Shown: one piece after another, positions 1 through 11,700 of the stretch
How the letters are laid out: each line of letters begins with the position of its first letter
Numbering within the stretch: position 1 is the first letter of the stretch
Source: Hydractinia symbiolongicarpus
Taxonomy: Eukaryota > Cnidaria > Hydrozoa > Anthoathecata > Hydractiniidae
Direction: 5' to 3'
Assembly: GCF_029227915.1 (NCBI RefSeq)
Contig: NC_079875.1
Coordinates: 40,879,201 to 40,943,200, forward strand
DNA length: 64,000 bases
Translations under genes and position numbers: made by a program
Notes under the pieces: model-generated
What the model was told of the DNA's origin: nothing
Seen by the model: only the letters and a program-made list of their open reading frames with translations
Database searches by the model: none

Positions 1-856
1 GGCGATTTAACCTCTTTCATTAGGCGTCTCATCAAAAATGAAAATATTTTTGAAAACTACAAGTCTCATGCGTTTTAGTGGTGAAAAAAAAATTTTAAAA
101 ATCGTTCAGGAAATAAGTTTACTCCCTGGGTACTTTCTTTGTATACTTTTGACTATACGGGCCGTGTCCGGGATTTACGGGAAATCGCGGGTTTTCGTTT
201 CCCGGCGATTAAACTTTTTTTATTAGGCGTCTTATCAAAAATGAAAACATTTTGTAAAACTACAAGTTTTATGGGCTTTAGTGGTGAAATAATAATTTAA
301 AAAATCGTTCGGGAAATGAGTTTACTCCCTGGGTACTTTCTTTGTATACTTTTGACTATACGGGCCGAGTCTGGGATTTACGGGAAATCGCGGGTTTTCG
401 TTTGCCGGCGATTAAACTCCTTTTATTCAGCGTCTCATCAAAAATGAAAACGAGTTTGAAAACTACAAGTCTCATGCGTTTTAGTGGTGAAAAAATAATT
501 TAAAAAATCGTTCGGGAAGTGAGTTTACTCCCTGGGTACTTTCTTTGTATACTTTTGACTATACGGGCCAAGCCCGGGATTTACGGGAAATCAGGGGTTT
601 TCTTTTGCCGGCGATTAAACTTCTTTTATCCAGCGTCTCATCAAAAATGAAAACATTTTTGAAAACTACAAGTCTTATGCGTTTTAGTGGTGAAAAAATA
701 ATTTAAAAATCGTTCTGGAAATGAATTTACTCACAGGGTACTTTCTTTGTATACATTCGACTATACGGGCCAAGCCCGGGATTTACGGGAAATCGCGGGT
801 TTTCGTTTGCCGGCGATTTAACCTCTTTCATTAAGCGTCTCATCAAAAATGAAAAC
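1..856 (+). repeat. Opening stretch of mixed single monomers
   Basis: About four monomers that do not belong to the 1425-bp repeat that follows. They mix the TTATTCAG and TTCATTAGG/AAG starts with both the CATTTTTGA dyad form and the ACGAGTTTGA form near 450. The first and fifth phase points read GGCGATTTAACC, a one-base change seen again only near the far right end (about 63127), and in longer form, GGCGTTTTAACC, near 54860 and 60978. I see no gene or boundary here; the array continues past the left edge. Confidence 0.75.
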
Positions 857-2281
857 ATTTTTGAAAACTACAAGTCTCATGCGTTTTAGTGGTGAAAAAA
901 AAATAATTTAAAAATCGTTCGGGAAATGAGTTTACTCCCTGGGTACTTTCTTTGTATACATTCGACTACACGGGCCAAGCCCGGGATTTAGGAGAAATCG
1001 CTGGTTTTCGTTTGCCGGCGATTAAACCTTTCATTAAGCGTCTCATCAAAAATGAAAACAATTTTAAAAACTACAAGTCTCATGCGTTTTAGTGGTGAAA
1101 AAATAATTTAAAAAATCGTTCGGGAAATGAGTTTACTCCCTGGGTACTTTCTTTGTATACTTTTGACTTCGCGGGCCGAGTTCGGGATTTACGGGAAATC
1201 GCTGGTTTTCGTTTGCCGGCGATTAAACCTCTTTCATTAAGCGTCTCATTATAAATGAAAACATTTTTGAAAACTAAAAGTCTCATGCGTTTTAGTGGTG
1301 AAAAAAAAATTTTAAAAATCGTTCGGGAAATGAGTTTACTCCCTGGGTACTTTCTTTGTATACATTCGACTACACGGGCCAAGCCCGGGATTTAGGGGAA
1401 ATCGCTGGTTTTCGTTTGCCGGCTATTAAACCTCTTTCATTAAGCGTCTCATCAAAAATGAAAACATTTTTAAAAACTACAAGTCTCATGCGTTTTAGTG
1501 GTGAAAAAATAATTTAAAAAATTATTTGGGAAATGAGTTTCCTCCCTGGGTACTTTCTTTGTATACTTTTGACTATACGGGCCGTGTCCCGGATTTACGG
1601 GAAATGGCGGGTTTTCGTTTGCCGGCGATTAAACTTTTTTTATTCAGCGTCTCATCAAAAATGAAAACATTTTTGAAAACTACAAGTCTCATGCGATTTA
1701 GTGGTGAAAAGATAATTTAAAAAATCGTTCTGGAAATGTGTTTACTCACAGGGTACTTTCTTTGTATACATTCGACTATACGGGACAAGCCCTGGATTTA
1801 AAGGAAATCGCGGGTTTTCGTTTGCCGGCGATTAAACTTCTTTTATTCAGCGTCTCATCAAAAATGAAATCATTTTTGAAAACTACAAGTCTCATGCGTT
1901 TTAGTGGTGAAAGAATAATTTAAAAAATCGTTCTGGAAATGAGTTTACTCACAGGGTACTTTCTTTGTATACATTCGACTATACGAACCAAACAAGCCCG
2001 GGATTTACGGGAAATCGCGGGTTTTCGTTTGCCGGCGATTAAAACTCTTTCAGTAAGCGTCTCATTAAAAATGAAAACATTTTTGAAAACTACAAGTCTC
2101 ATTCGTTCTAGTGGTGCAGATATAATTTAAAAAATCGTTCGGGAAATCAGTTTACTCCTTGGGTACTTTCTTTATATACATTCGACTATACGGGCCAAGC
2201 CCGGAATTTACGGAAAATCGCGGGTTTTCGTTTGCCGGCGATTAAACTTCTTTTATTCAGCGTCTCATCAAAAATGAAAAT
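857..2281 (+). repeat. 7-mer higher-order repeat, copy 1 (1425 bp)
   Basis: This segment is repeated directly downstream with an offset of 1425 bp (seven monomers). It includes the shortened AAACCTTTCATT start near 1021 (201-bp monomer), the CTTCGCGGG variant near 1168, ATTATAAATG near 1250, the TTATTTGGG variant near 1524, and the 207-bp monomer near 1984. Differences from copy 2 seen by eye include GCCGTGTCC against GCCGTTTCC, and AAAACTCTTTCAG against AAACCTCTTTCAT. Confidence 0.85.
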
Positions 2282-3706
2282 ATTTTTGAAAACTACAAGT
2301 CTCATGCGTTTTAGTGGTGAAAAAAAAATAATTTAAAAATCGTTCGGGAAATGATTTTACTCCCTGGGTACTTTCTTTGTATACATTCGACTACACGGGC
2401 CAAGCCCGGGATTTAGGAGAAATCGCTGGTTTTCGTTTGCCGGTGATTAAACCTTTCATTAAGCGTCTCATCAAAAATGAAAACAATTTTAAAAACTACA
2501 AGTCTCATGCGTTTTAGTGGTGAAAAAATAATTTAAAAAATCGTTCGGGAAATGAGTTTACTCCCTGGGTACTTTCTTTGTATACTTTTGACTTCGCGGG
2601 CCGAGTTCGGGATTTACGGGAAATCGCTGGTTTTCGTTTGCCGGCGATTAAACCTCTTTCATTAAGCGTCTCATTATAAATGAAAACATTTTTGAAAACT
2701 AAAAGTCTCATGCGTTTTAGTGGTGAAAAAAAAATTTTAAAAATCGTTCGGGAAATGAGTTTACTCCCTGGGTACTTTCTTTGTATACATTCGACTACAC
2801 GGGCCAAGCCCGGGATTTAGGGGAAATCGCTGGTTTTCGTTTGCCGGCTATTAAACCTCTTTCATTAAGCGTCTCATCAAAAATGAAAACATTTTTAAAA
2901 ACTACAAGTCTCATGCGTTTTAGTGGTGAAAAAATAATTTAAAAAATTATTTGGGAAATGAGTTTCCTCCCTGGGTACTTTCTTTGTATACTTTTGACTA
3001 TACGGGCCGTTTCCCGGATTTACGGGAAATGGCGGGTTTTCGTTTGCCGGCGATTAAACTTCTTTTATTCAGCGTCTCATCAAAAATGAAAACATTTTTG
3101 AAAACTACAAGTCTCATGCGATTTAGTGGTGAAAAGATAATTTAAAAAATCGTTCTGGAAATGTGTTTACTCACAGGGTACTTTCTTTGTATACATTCGA
3201 CTATACGGGACAAGCCCTGGATTTAAAGGAAATCGCGGGTTTTCGTTTGCCGGCGATTAAACTTCTTTTATTCAGCGTCTCATCAAAAATGAAATCATTT
3301 TTGAAAACTACAAGTCTCATGCGTTTTAGTGGTGAAAGAATAATTTAAAAAATCGTTCTGGAAATGAGTTTACTCACAGGGTACTTTCCTTGTATACATT
3401 CGACTATACGAACCAAACAAGCCCGGGATTTACGGGAAATCGCGGGTTTTCGTTTGCCGGCGATTAAACCTCTTTCATTAAGCGTCTCATTAAAAATGAA
3501 AACATTTTTGAAAACTACAAGTCTCATTCGTTCTAGTGGTGCAGATATAATTTAAAAAATCGTTCGGGAAATCAGTTTACTCCTTGAGTACTTTCTTTAT
3601 ATACATTCGACTATACGGGCCAAGCCCGGAATTTACGGGAAATCGCGGGTTTTCGTTTGCCGGCGATTAAACTTCTTTTATTCAGCGTCTCATCAAAAAT
3701 GAAAAC
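2282..3706 (+). repeat. 7-mer higher-order repeat, copy 2 (1425 bp)
   Basis: This is the tandem partner of the preceding 1425-bp unit, with the same seven monomer variants in the same order. A further copy lies at about 9191-10615, 6909 bp away, and shares copy 2 alleles (GCCGTTTCC, CTTCTTTTATTCAG) rather than copy 1 alleles. The third copy was therefore carried by the larger duplication and did not arise from copy 1. Confidence 0.85.
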
Positions 3707-6045
3707 ATTTTTGAAAACTACAAGTCATATGCGTTTTAGTGGTGAAAAAATAATTTAAAAAATCGTTCTGGAAATGAGTTTACTCCCTTGGTACCTTCTT
3801 TGTATACTTTTGACTATACGGGCCAAGCCCGGAAATTACGGGAAATCACGGGTTTTCGTTTGCCGGCGATTAAACTTCTTTTATTCAGCGTCTCATCAAA
3901 AATGAAAACATTTTTGAAAACTACAAGTCATATGCGTTTTAGTGGTGAAAAAATAATTTAAAAAATCGTTCTAGAAATGAGTTTACTCACAGGGTACTTT
4001 CTTTGTATACATTCGACTATACGGGACAGGGCCCAGGATTTACGGGAAATCGCGGCTTTTCGTTTGCCGGCGATTAAACCTCTTTCATTAAGCGTCTCAT
4101 CAAAAATAAAAACATTTTTGAAAACTACAAGTCATATGCGTTTTAGTGGTGAAAAAATAATTTAAAAAATCGTTCTGGAAATGAGTTTACTCCCAGGGTA
4201 CTTTCTTTGTATACATTCGACTATGCGGGACAGGGCCCGGGATTTACGGGAAATCGCGGCTTTTCGTTTGCCGGCGATTAAACCTCTTTCATTAAGCGTC
4301 TCATCAAAAATGAAAACATTTTTGAAAACTAAAAGTCTCATGCGCTTTAGTGGTGAAAAAAAAATTTTAAAAATCGTTCGGGAAATGAGTTCACTCCCTG
4401 GGTACTTTCTTTGTATACATTCGACTACACGGGCCAAGCCCGGGATTTAGGAGAAATCGCTGGTTTTCGTTTGCCGGCGATTAAACCTCTTTCATTAGGC
4501 GTCTCATCAAAAATGAAAACATTTTTGAAAACTACAAGTCTCATGCGCTTTAGTGGTGAAAAAAAAATTTTAAAAATCTTTCGAGAAATGAGTTTACTCC
4601 CTTGGTACTTTCTTTGTATACATTCGACTACACGGGCCAAGCCCGGGATTTAGGAGAAATCGCTGGTTTTCGTTTGCCGGCGATTAAACCTCTTTTATTA
4701 AGCGTCTCATCAAAAATGAAAACATTTTTGAAAACTACAAGTCTCATGCGTTTTAGTGGTGAAAAAATAATTTAAAAAATCGTTCGGGAAATGAGTTTAC
4801 TCCCTGGGTACTTTCTTTGTATACTTTTGACTATACGGGCCGAGTCTGGGATTTACGGGAAATTGCAGGTTTTCGTTTGACGGCGATTAAACTCCTTTTA
4901 TTCAGCGTCTCATCAAAAATGAAAACATTTTTGAAAACTACAAGTCTCATGCGCTTTAGTGGTGAAAAAAAAATTTTAAAAATCTTTCGGGAAATGAGTT
5001 TACTCCCTTGGTACTTTCTTTGTATACATTCGACTACACGGGCCAAGCCCGGGATTTAGGGGAAATCGCTGGTTTTCGTTTGCCTACGATTAAACATCTT
5101 TCATTAAGCGTCTCATCAAAAATGAAAACATTTTTGAAAACTACAAGTCTCATGCGTTTTAGTGGTGAAAAAATAATTTAAAAAATCGTTCGGGAAATGA
5201 GTTTACTCCCTGGGTACTTTCTTTGTATACTTTTGACTATACGGGCCGAGTCTGGGATTTACGGGAAACTGCAAGTTTTCGTTTGCCGGCGATTAAACTC
5301 CTTTTATTCAGCGTCTCATCAAAAATGAAAACACTTTAAAAAACTAAAAGTCTTATGCGTTTTAGTGGTGAAAAAATAGTTTAAAAAATCGTTTGGGAAA
5401 TGAGTTTACTCCCTGGGTACTTTCTTTGTATACTTTTGACTATACGGGCCGAGTCCGGGATTTACGGGAAATCGCGGGTTTTCGTTTGCCGGCGATTAAA
5501 CTTCTTTTATTCAGCGTCCCATCAAAAATGAAAACATTTTTGAAAACTACAAGTCTCATGCGTTTTAGTGGTGAAAAAATAATATAAAAAATCGTTCGGG
5601 AAATGAGTTCCCTCCCTGGGTACTTTCTTTGTATACTTTTGACTATACGGGCCGAGTCCGGGATTTACGGGAAATCGCAGGTTTTCGTTTGCCGGCGATT
5701 AAACTTCTTTTATTCAGCGTCTCATAAAAAATGAAAACATTTTTGAAAACTACAAGTCTCATGCGTTTTAGTGGTGAAAAAATAATATAAAAAATCGTTC
5801 GGGAAATGAGTTCCCTCCCTGGGTACTTTCTTTGTATACTTTTGACTATACGGGCCAAGCCCGGGATGTACGGGAAATGGCGGGTTTTCGTTTGCCGGCG
5901 ATTAAACTTCCTTTAATCAGCGTCTCATCAAAAATGAAAACATTTTTGAAAACTACAAGTCTCATGGGCTTTAGTGGTTAAATAATAATTTAAAAAATCG
6001 TTCGGGAAATGAGTTTACTCCCTGGGTACTTTTTTGTATACTTTT

Positions 6046-7059
6046 GACTTTACAGGCTGAGTCCGGGATTTACGGGAAATCGCAGGTTTTCGTTTGCCGG
6101 CGATTAAACTTCTTTTATTCAGCGTCTCATCAAAAATGAAAACATTTTTGAAAACTACAAGTCTCATGGGCTTTAGTGGTTAAATAATAATTTAAAAAAT
6201 CGTTCGGGAAATGCGTTTACTCCCTGGGTACTTTCTTTGTATACTTTTGACTATACGGGCCGAGTCCGGGGTTTACGGGAAAAGGCGGGTTTTCGTTTGC
6301 CGGCGATTAAACTCCTTTTATCCAGCCTCTCATCAAAAATGAAAACACTTTAAAAAACTAAAAGTCTCATGGGCTTTAGTGGTGAAATAATAATTTAAAA
6401 AATCGTTCGGGAAATGAGCTTACTCCCTGGGTACTTTCTTTGTATACTTTTGACTATACGGGCCGAGTCTGGGGTTTACGGGAAATGGCGGGTTTTCGTT
6501 TTCCGGCGATTAAACTTCTTTTATTCAGCGTCTCATCAAAAATGAAAACATTTTTGAAAACTACAAGTCTCATGCGATTTAGTGGTGAAAAGATAATTTA
6601 AAAAATCGTTCGGGAAATGAGTTTACTCACAGGGTACTTTTTTGTATACTTTTGACTATACGAGCCGAGTTCGGGATTTACGGGAAATTGCGGGTTTTCG
6701 TTTGCCGGCGATTAAACCTCTTTCATTAAGCGTCTCATCAAAAATGAAAACTTTTTTGAAAACTACAAGTCTCATGCGTTTTAGTGGTGAAAAAATAATT
6801 TAAAAAATCGTTTGGGAAATGAGTTTACTCCCTGGGTACTTTCTTTGTGTACTTTTGACTATACGGGCCGAGTCTGGGATTTACGGGAAATTGCAGGTTT
6901 TCGTTTGCCGGCGATTAAACTCTTTTTATTCAGCGTCTCATCAAAAATGAAAACACTTTAAAAAACTAAAAGTCTTATGCGTTTTAGTGGTGAAAAAATA
7001 ATTTAAAAAATCGTTCGGGAAATGAGTTTACTCCCTGGGTACTTTCTTTGTATACTTTT
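6046..7059 (+). repeat. 5-mer tandem duplication, unit 1 (1014 bp)
   Basis: The block opens with the rare GACTTTACAGGCTGAG variant near 6046 and includes the GGGAAAAGG, TCCAGCC, GTTTTCCGGCG, ACTTTTTTGTATAC and CTTTGTGTAC variants. The same order restarts at about 7060. The second super-duplication copy carries this block once (about 12955-13968), so the extra unit is private to the first copy. Confidence 0.85.
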
Positions 7060-8073
7060 GACTTTACAGGCTGAGTCCGGGATTTACGGGAAATCGCAGG
7101 TTTTCGTTTGCCGGCGATTAAACTTCTTTTATTCAGCGTCTCATCAAAAATGAAAACATTTTTGAAAACTACAAGTCTCATGGGCTTTAGTGGTTAAATA
7201 ATAATTTAAAAAATCGTTCGGGAAATGCGTTTACTCCCTGGGTACTTTCTTTGTATACTTTTGACTATACGGGCCGAGTCCGGGGTTTACGGGAAAAGGC
7301 GGGTTTTCGTTTGCCGGCGATTAAACTCCTTTTATCCAGCCTCTCATCAAAAATGAAAACACTTTAAAAAACTAAAAGTCTCATGGGCTTTAGTGGTGAA
7401 ATAATAATTTAAAAAATCGTTCGGGAAATGAGCTTACTCCCTGGGTACTTTCTTTGTATACTTTTGACTATACGGGCCGAGTCTGGGGTTTACGGGAAAT
7501 GGCGGGTTTTCGTTTTCCGGCGATTAAACTTCTTTTATTCAGCGTCTCATCAAAAATGAAAACATTTTTGAAAACTACAAGTCTCATGCGATTTAGTGGT
7601 GAAAAGATAATTTAAAAAATCGTTCGGGAAATGAGTTTACTCACAGGGTACTTTTTTGTATACTTTTGACTATACGAGCCGAGTTCGGGATTTACGGGAA
7701 ATTGCGGGTTTTCGTTTGCCGGCGATTAAACCTCTTTCATTAAGCGTCTCATCAAAAATGAAAACTTTTTTGAAAACTACAAGTCTCATGCGTTTTAGTG
7801 GTGAAAAAATAATTTAAAAAATCGTTTGGGAAATGAGTTTACTCCCTGGGTACTTTCTTTGTGTACTTTTGACTATACGGGCCGAGTCTGGGATTTACGG
7901 GAAATTGCAGGTTTTCGTTTGCCGGCGATTAAACTCTTTTTATTCAGCGTCTCATCAAAAATGAAAACACTTTAAAAAACTAAAAGTCTTATGCGTTTTA
8001 GTGGTGAAAAAATAATTTAAAAAATCGTTCGGGAAATGAGTTTACTCCCTGGGTACTTTCTTTGTATACTTTT
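7060..8073 (+). repeat. 5-mer tandem duplication, unit 2 (1014 bp)
   Basis: Repeats the preceding 1014 bp almost base for base, beginning again at the GACTTTACAGGCTGAG variant. It ends where the sequence turns to GACTATACGGGCCGAGTCCGCG near 8074. At its start the upstream context reads TTTCTTTGTATAC, against TTTTTTGTATAC before unit 1, which places the breakpoint just left of the shared GACTTTACAGG. Confidence 0.82.
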
Positions 8074-8723
8074 GACTATACGGGCCGAGTCCGCGATTTA
8101 CGGGAAATCGCGGGTTTTCGTTTGCCGGCGATTAAACTTCTTTTATTCAGCGTCCCATCAAAAATGAAAACATTTTTGAAAACTACAAGTCTCATGGGTT
8201 TTAGTGGTGAAAAAATAATATAAAAAATCGTTCGGGAAATGAGTTCCCTCCCTGGGTACTTTCTTTGTATACTTTTGACTATACGGGCCAAGCCCGGGAT
8301 GTACGGGAAATGGCGGGTTTTCGTTTGCCGGCGATTAAACTTCTTTTAATCAGCGTCTCATCAAAAATGAAAACATTTTTGAAAACTACAAGTCTCATGG
8401 GCTTTAGTGGTTAAATAATAATTTAAAAAATCGTTCGGGAAATGAGTTTACTCCCTGGGTACTTTCTTTGTATACTTTTGACTATACGGGCCGAGTCCGG
8501 GGTTTACGGGAAATGGCGGGTTTTCGTTTGCCGGCGATTAAACTCCTTTTATTCAGCATCTCATCAAAAATGAAAACACTTTAAAAAACTAAAAGTCTCA
8601 TGGGCTTTAGTGGTGAAATAATAATTTAAAAAATAGTTCGGGAAATGAGCTTACTCCCTGGGTATTTTCTTTGTATACTTTTGACTATACGGGCCGAGTC
8701 TGGGATTTACGGGAAATTGCAGG

Positions 8724-11700
8724 TTTTCGTTTGCCGGCGATTAAACTTCTTTTATTCAGCGTCTCATCAAAAATGAAATCATTTTTGAAAACTACAAGTC
8801 TCATGCGTTTTAGTGGTGAAAGAATAATTTAAAAAATCGTTCTGGAAATGAGTTTACTCACAGGGTACTTTCTTTGTATACATTCGACTATACGAACCAA
8901 ACAAGCCCGGGATTTACGGGAAATCGCGGGTTTTCGTTTGCCGGCGATTAAAACTCTTTCAGTAAGCGTCTCATTAAAAATGAAAACATTTTTGAAAACT
9001 ACAAGTCTCATTCGTTCTAGTGGTGCAGATATAATTTAAAAAATCGTTCGGGAAATCAGTTTACTCCTTGGGTACTTTCTTTATATACATTCGACTATAC
9101 GGGCCAAGCCCGGAATTTACGGGAAATCGCGGGTTTTCGTTTGCCGGCGATTAAACTTCTTTTATTCAGCGTCTCATCAAAAATGAAAATATTTTTGAAA
9201 ACTACAAGTCTCATGCGTTTTAGTGGTGAAAAAAAAATAATTTAAAAATCGTTCGGGAAATGATTTTACTCCCTGGGTACTTTCTTTGTATACATTCGAC
9301 TACACGGGCCAAGCCCGGGATTTAGGAGAAATCGCTGGTTTTCGTTTGCCGGTGATTAAAACTTTCATTAAGCGTCTCATCAAAAATGAAAACAATTTTA
9401 AAAACTACAAGTCTCATGCGTTTTAGTGGTGAAAAAATAATTTAAAAAATCGTTCGGGAAATGAGTTTACTCCCTGGGTACTTTCTTTGTATACTTTTGA
9501 CTTCGCGGGCCGAGTTCGGGATTTACGGGAAATCGCTGGTTTTCGTTTGCCGGCGATTAAACCTCTTTCATTAAGCGTCTCATTATAAATGAAAACATTT
9601 TTGAAAACTAAAAGTCTCATGCGTTTTAGTGGTGAAAAAAAAATTTTAAAAATCGTTCGGGAAATGAGTTTACTCCCTGGGTACTTTCTTTGTATACATT
9701 CGACTACACGGGCCAAGCCCGGGATTTAGGGGAAATCGCTGGTTTTCGTTTGCCGGCTATTAAACCTCTTTCATTAAGCGTCTCATCAAAAATGAAAACA
9801 TTTTTAAAAACTACAAGTCTCATGCGTTTTAGTGGTGAAAAAATAATTTAAAAAATTATTTGGGAAATGAGTTTCCTCCCTGGGTACTTTCTTTGTATAC
9901 TTTTGACTATACGGGCCGTTTCCCGGATTTACGGGAAATGGCGGGTTTTCGTTTGCCGGCGATTAAACTTCTTTTATTCAGCGTCTCATCAAAAATGAAA
10001 ACATTTTTGAAAACTACAAGTCTCATGCGATTTAGTGGTGAAAAGATAATTTAAAAAATCGTTCTGGAAATGTGTTTACTCACAGGGTACTTTCTTTGTA
10101 TACATTCGACTATACGGGACAAGCCCTGGATTTAAAGGAAATCGCGGGTTTTCGTTTGCCGGCGATTAAACTTCTTTTATTCAGCGTCTCATCAAAAATG
10201 AAATCATTTTTGAAAACTACAAGTCTCATGCGTTTTAGTGGTGAAAGAATAATTTAAAAAATCGTTCTGGAAATGAGTTTACTCACAGGGTACTTTCTTT
10301 GTATACATTCGACTATGCGAACCAAACAAGCCCGGGATTTACGGGAAATCGCGGGTTTTCGTTTGCCGGCGATTAAACCTCTTTCATTAAGCGTCTCATT
10401 AAAAATGAAAACATTTTTGAAAACTACAAGTCTCATTCGTTCTAGTGGTGCAGATTTAATTTAAAAAATCGTTCGGGAAATCAGTTTACTCCTTGAGTAC
10501 TTTCTTTATATACATTCGACTATACGGGCCAAGCCCGGAATTTACGGGAAATCGCGGGTTTTCGTTTGCCGGCGATTAAACTTCTTTTATTCAGCGTCTC
10601 ATCAAAAATGAAAACATTTTTGAAAACTACAAGTCATATGCGTTTTAGTGGTGAAAAAATAATTTAAAAAATCGTTCTGGAAATGAGTTTACTCCCTTGG
10701 TACCTTCTTTGTATACTTTTGACTATACGGGCCAAGCCCGGAAATTACGGGAAATCACGGGTTTTCGTTTGCCGGCGATTAAACTTCTTTTATTCAGCGT
10801 CTCATCAAAAATGAAAACATTTTTGAAAACTACAAGTCATATGCGTTTTAGTGGTGAAAAAATAATTTAAAAAATCGTTCTAGAAATGAGTTTACTCACA
10901 GGGTACTTTCTTTGTATACATTCGACTATACGGGACAGGGCCCAGGATTTACGGGAAATCGCGGCTTTTCGTTTGCCGGCGATTAAACCTCTTTCATTAA
11001 GCGTCTCATCAAAAATAAAAACATTTTTGAAAACTACAAGTCATATGCGTTTTAGTGGTGAAAAAATAATTTAAAAAATCGTTCTGGAAATGAGTTTACT
11101 CCCAGGGTACTTTCTTTGTATACATTCGACTATGCGGGACAGGGCCCGGGATTTACGGGAAATCGCGGCTTTTCGTTTGCCGGCGATTAAACCTCTTTCA
11201 TTAAGCGTCTCATCAAAAATGAAAACATTTTTGAAAACTAAAAGTCTCATGCGCTTTAGTGGTGAAAAAAAAATTTTAAAAATCGTTCGGGAAATGAGTT
11301 CACTCCCTGGGTACTTTCTTTGTATACATTCGACTACACGGGCCAAGCCCGGGATTTAGGAGAAATCGCTGGTTTTCGTTTGCCGGCGATTAAACCTCTT
11401 TCATTAGGCGTCTCATCAAAAATGAAAACATTTTTGAAAACTACAAGTCTCATGCGCTTTAGTGGTGAAAAAAAAATTTTAAAAATCTTTCGAGAAATGA
11501 GTTTACTCCCTTGGTACTTTCTTTGTATACATTCGACTACACGGGCCAAGCCCGGGATTTAGGAGAAATCGCTGGTTTTCGTTTGCCGGCGATTAAACCT
11601 CTTTTATTAAGCGTCTCATCAAAAATGAAAACATTTTTGAAAACTACAAGTCTCATGCGTTTTAGTGGTGAAAAAATAATTTAAAAAATCGTTCGGGAAA

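Larger units (their letters stand above)
1815..8723 (+). repeat. Super-duplication copy 1 (6909 bp, 34 monomers)
   Basis: Sequence from about 1815 onward recurs at +6909. Copies of the same ordered variants are seen at 1920/8829, 2514/9423, 3977/10886, 4162/11071, 4831/11740, 5393/12302 and 5643/12552. Past about 6046 the offset drops to 5895 because this copy holds an extra 1014-bp tandem block. The two copies abut, so this is one direct tandem duplication of 34 monomers. Boundaries are uncertain by tens of bases. Confidence 0.85.

Noticed and set aside
1972-1987. CENP-B-box-like sequence (ATTCGACTATACG; in other copies ATTCGACTATACGGGC)
   Set aside because: The box core needs TTCG, seven bases with a fixed A at the fifth, then CGGG. 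The array has only six bases between TTCG and CGGG, and many monomers have TTTTGAC instead. It is a near miss, not a match.
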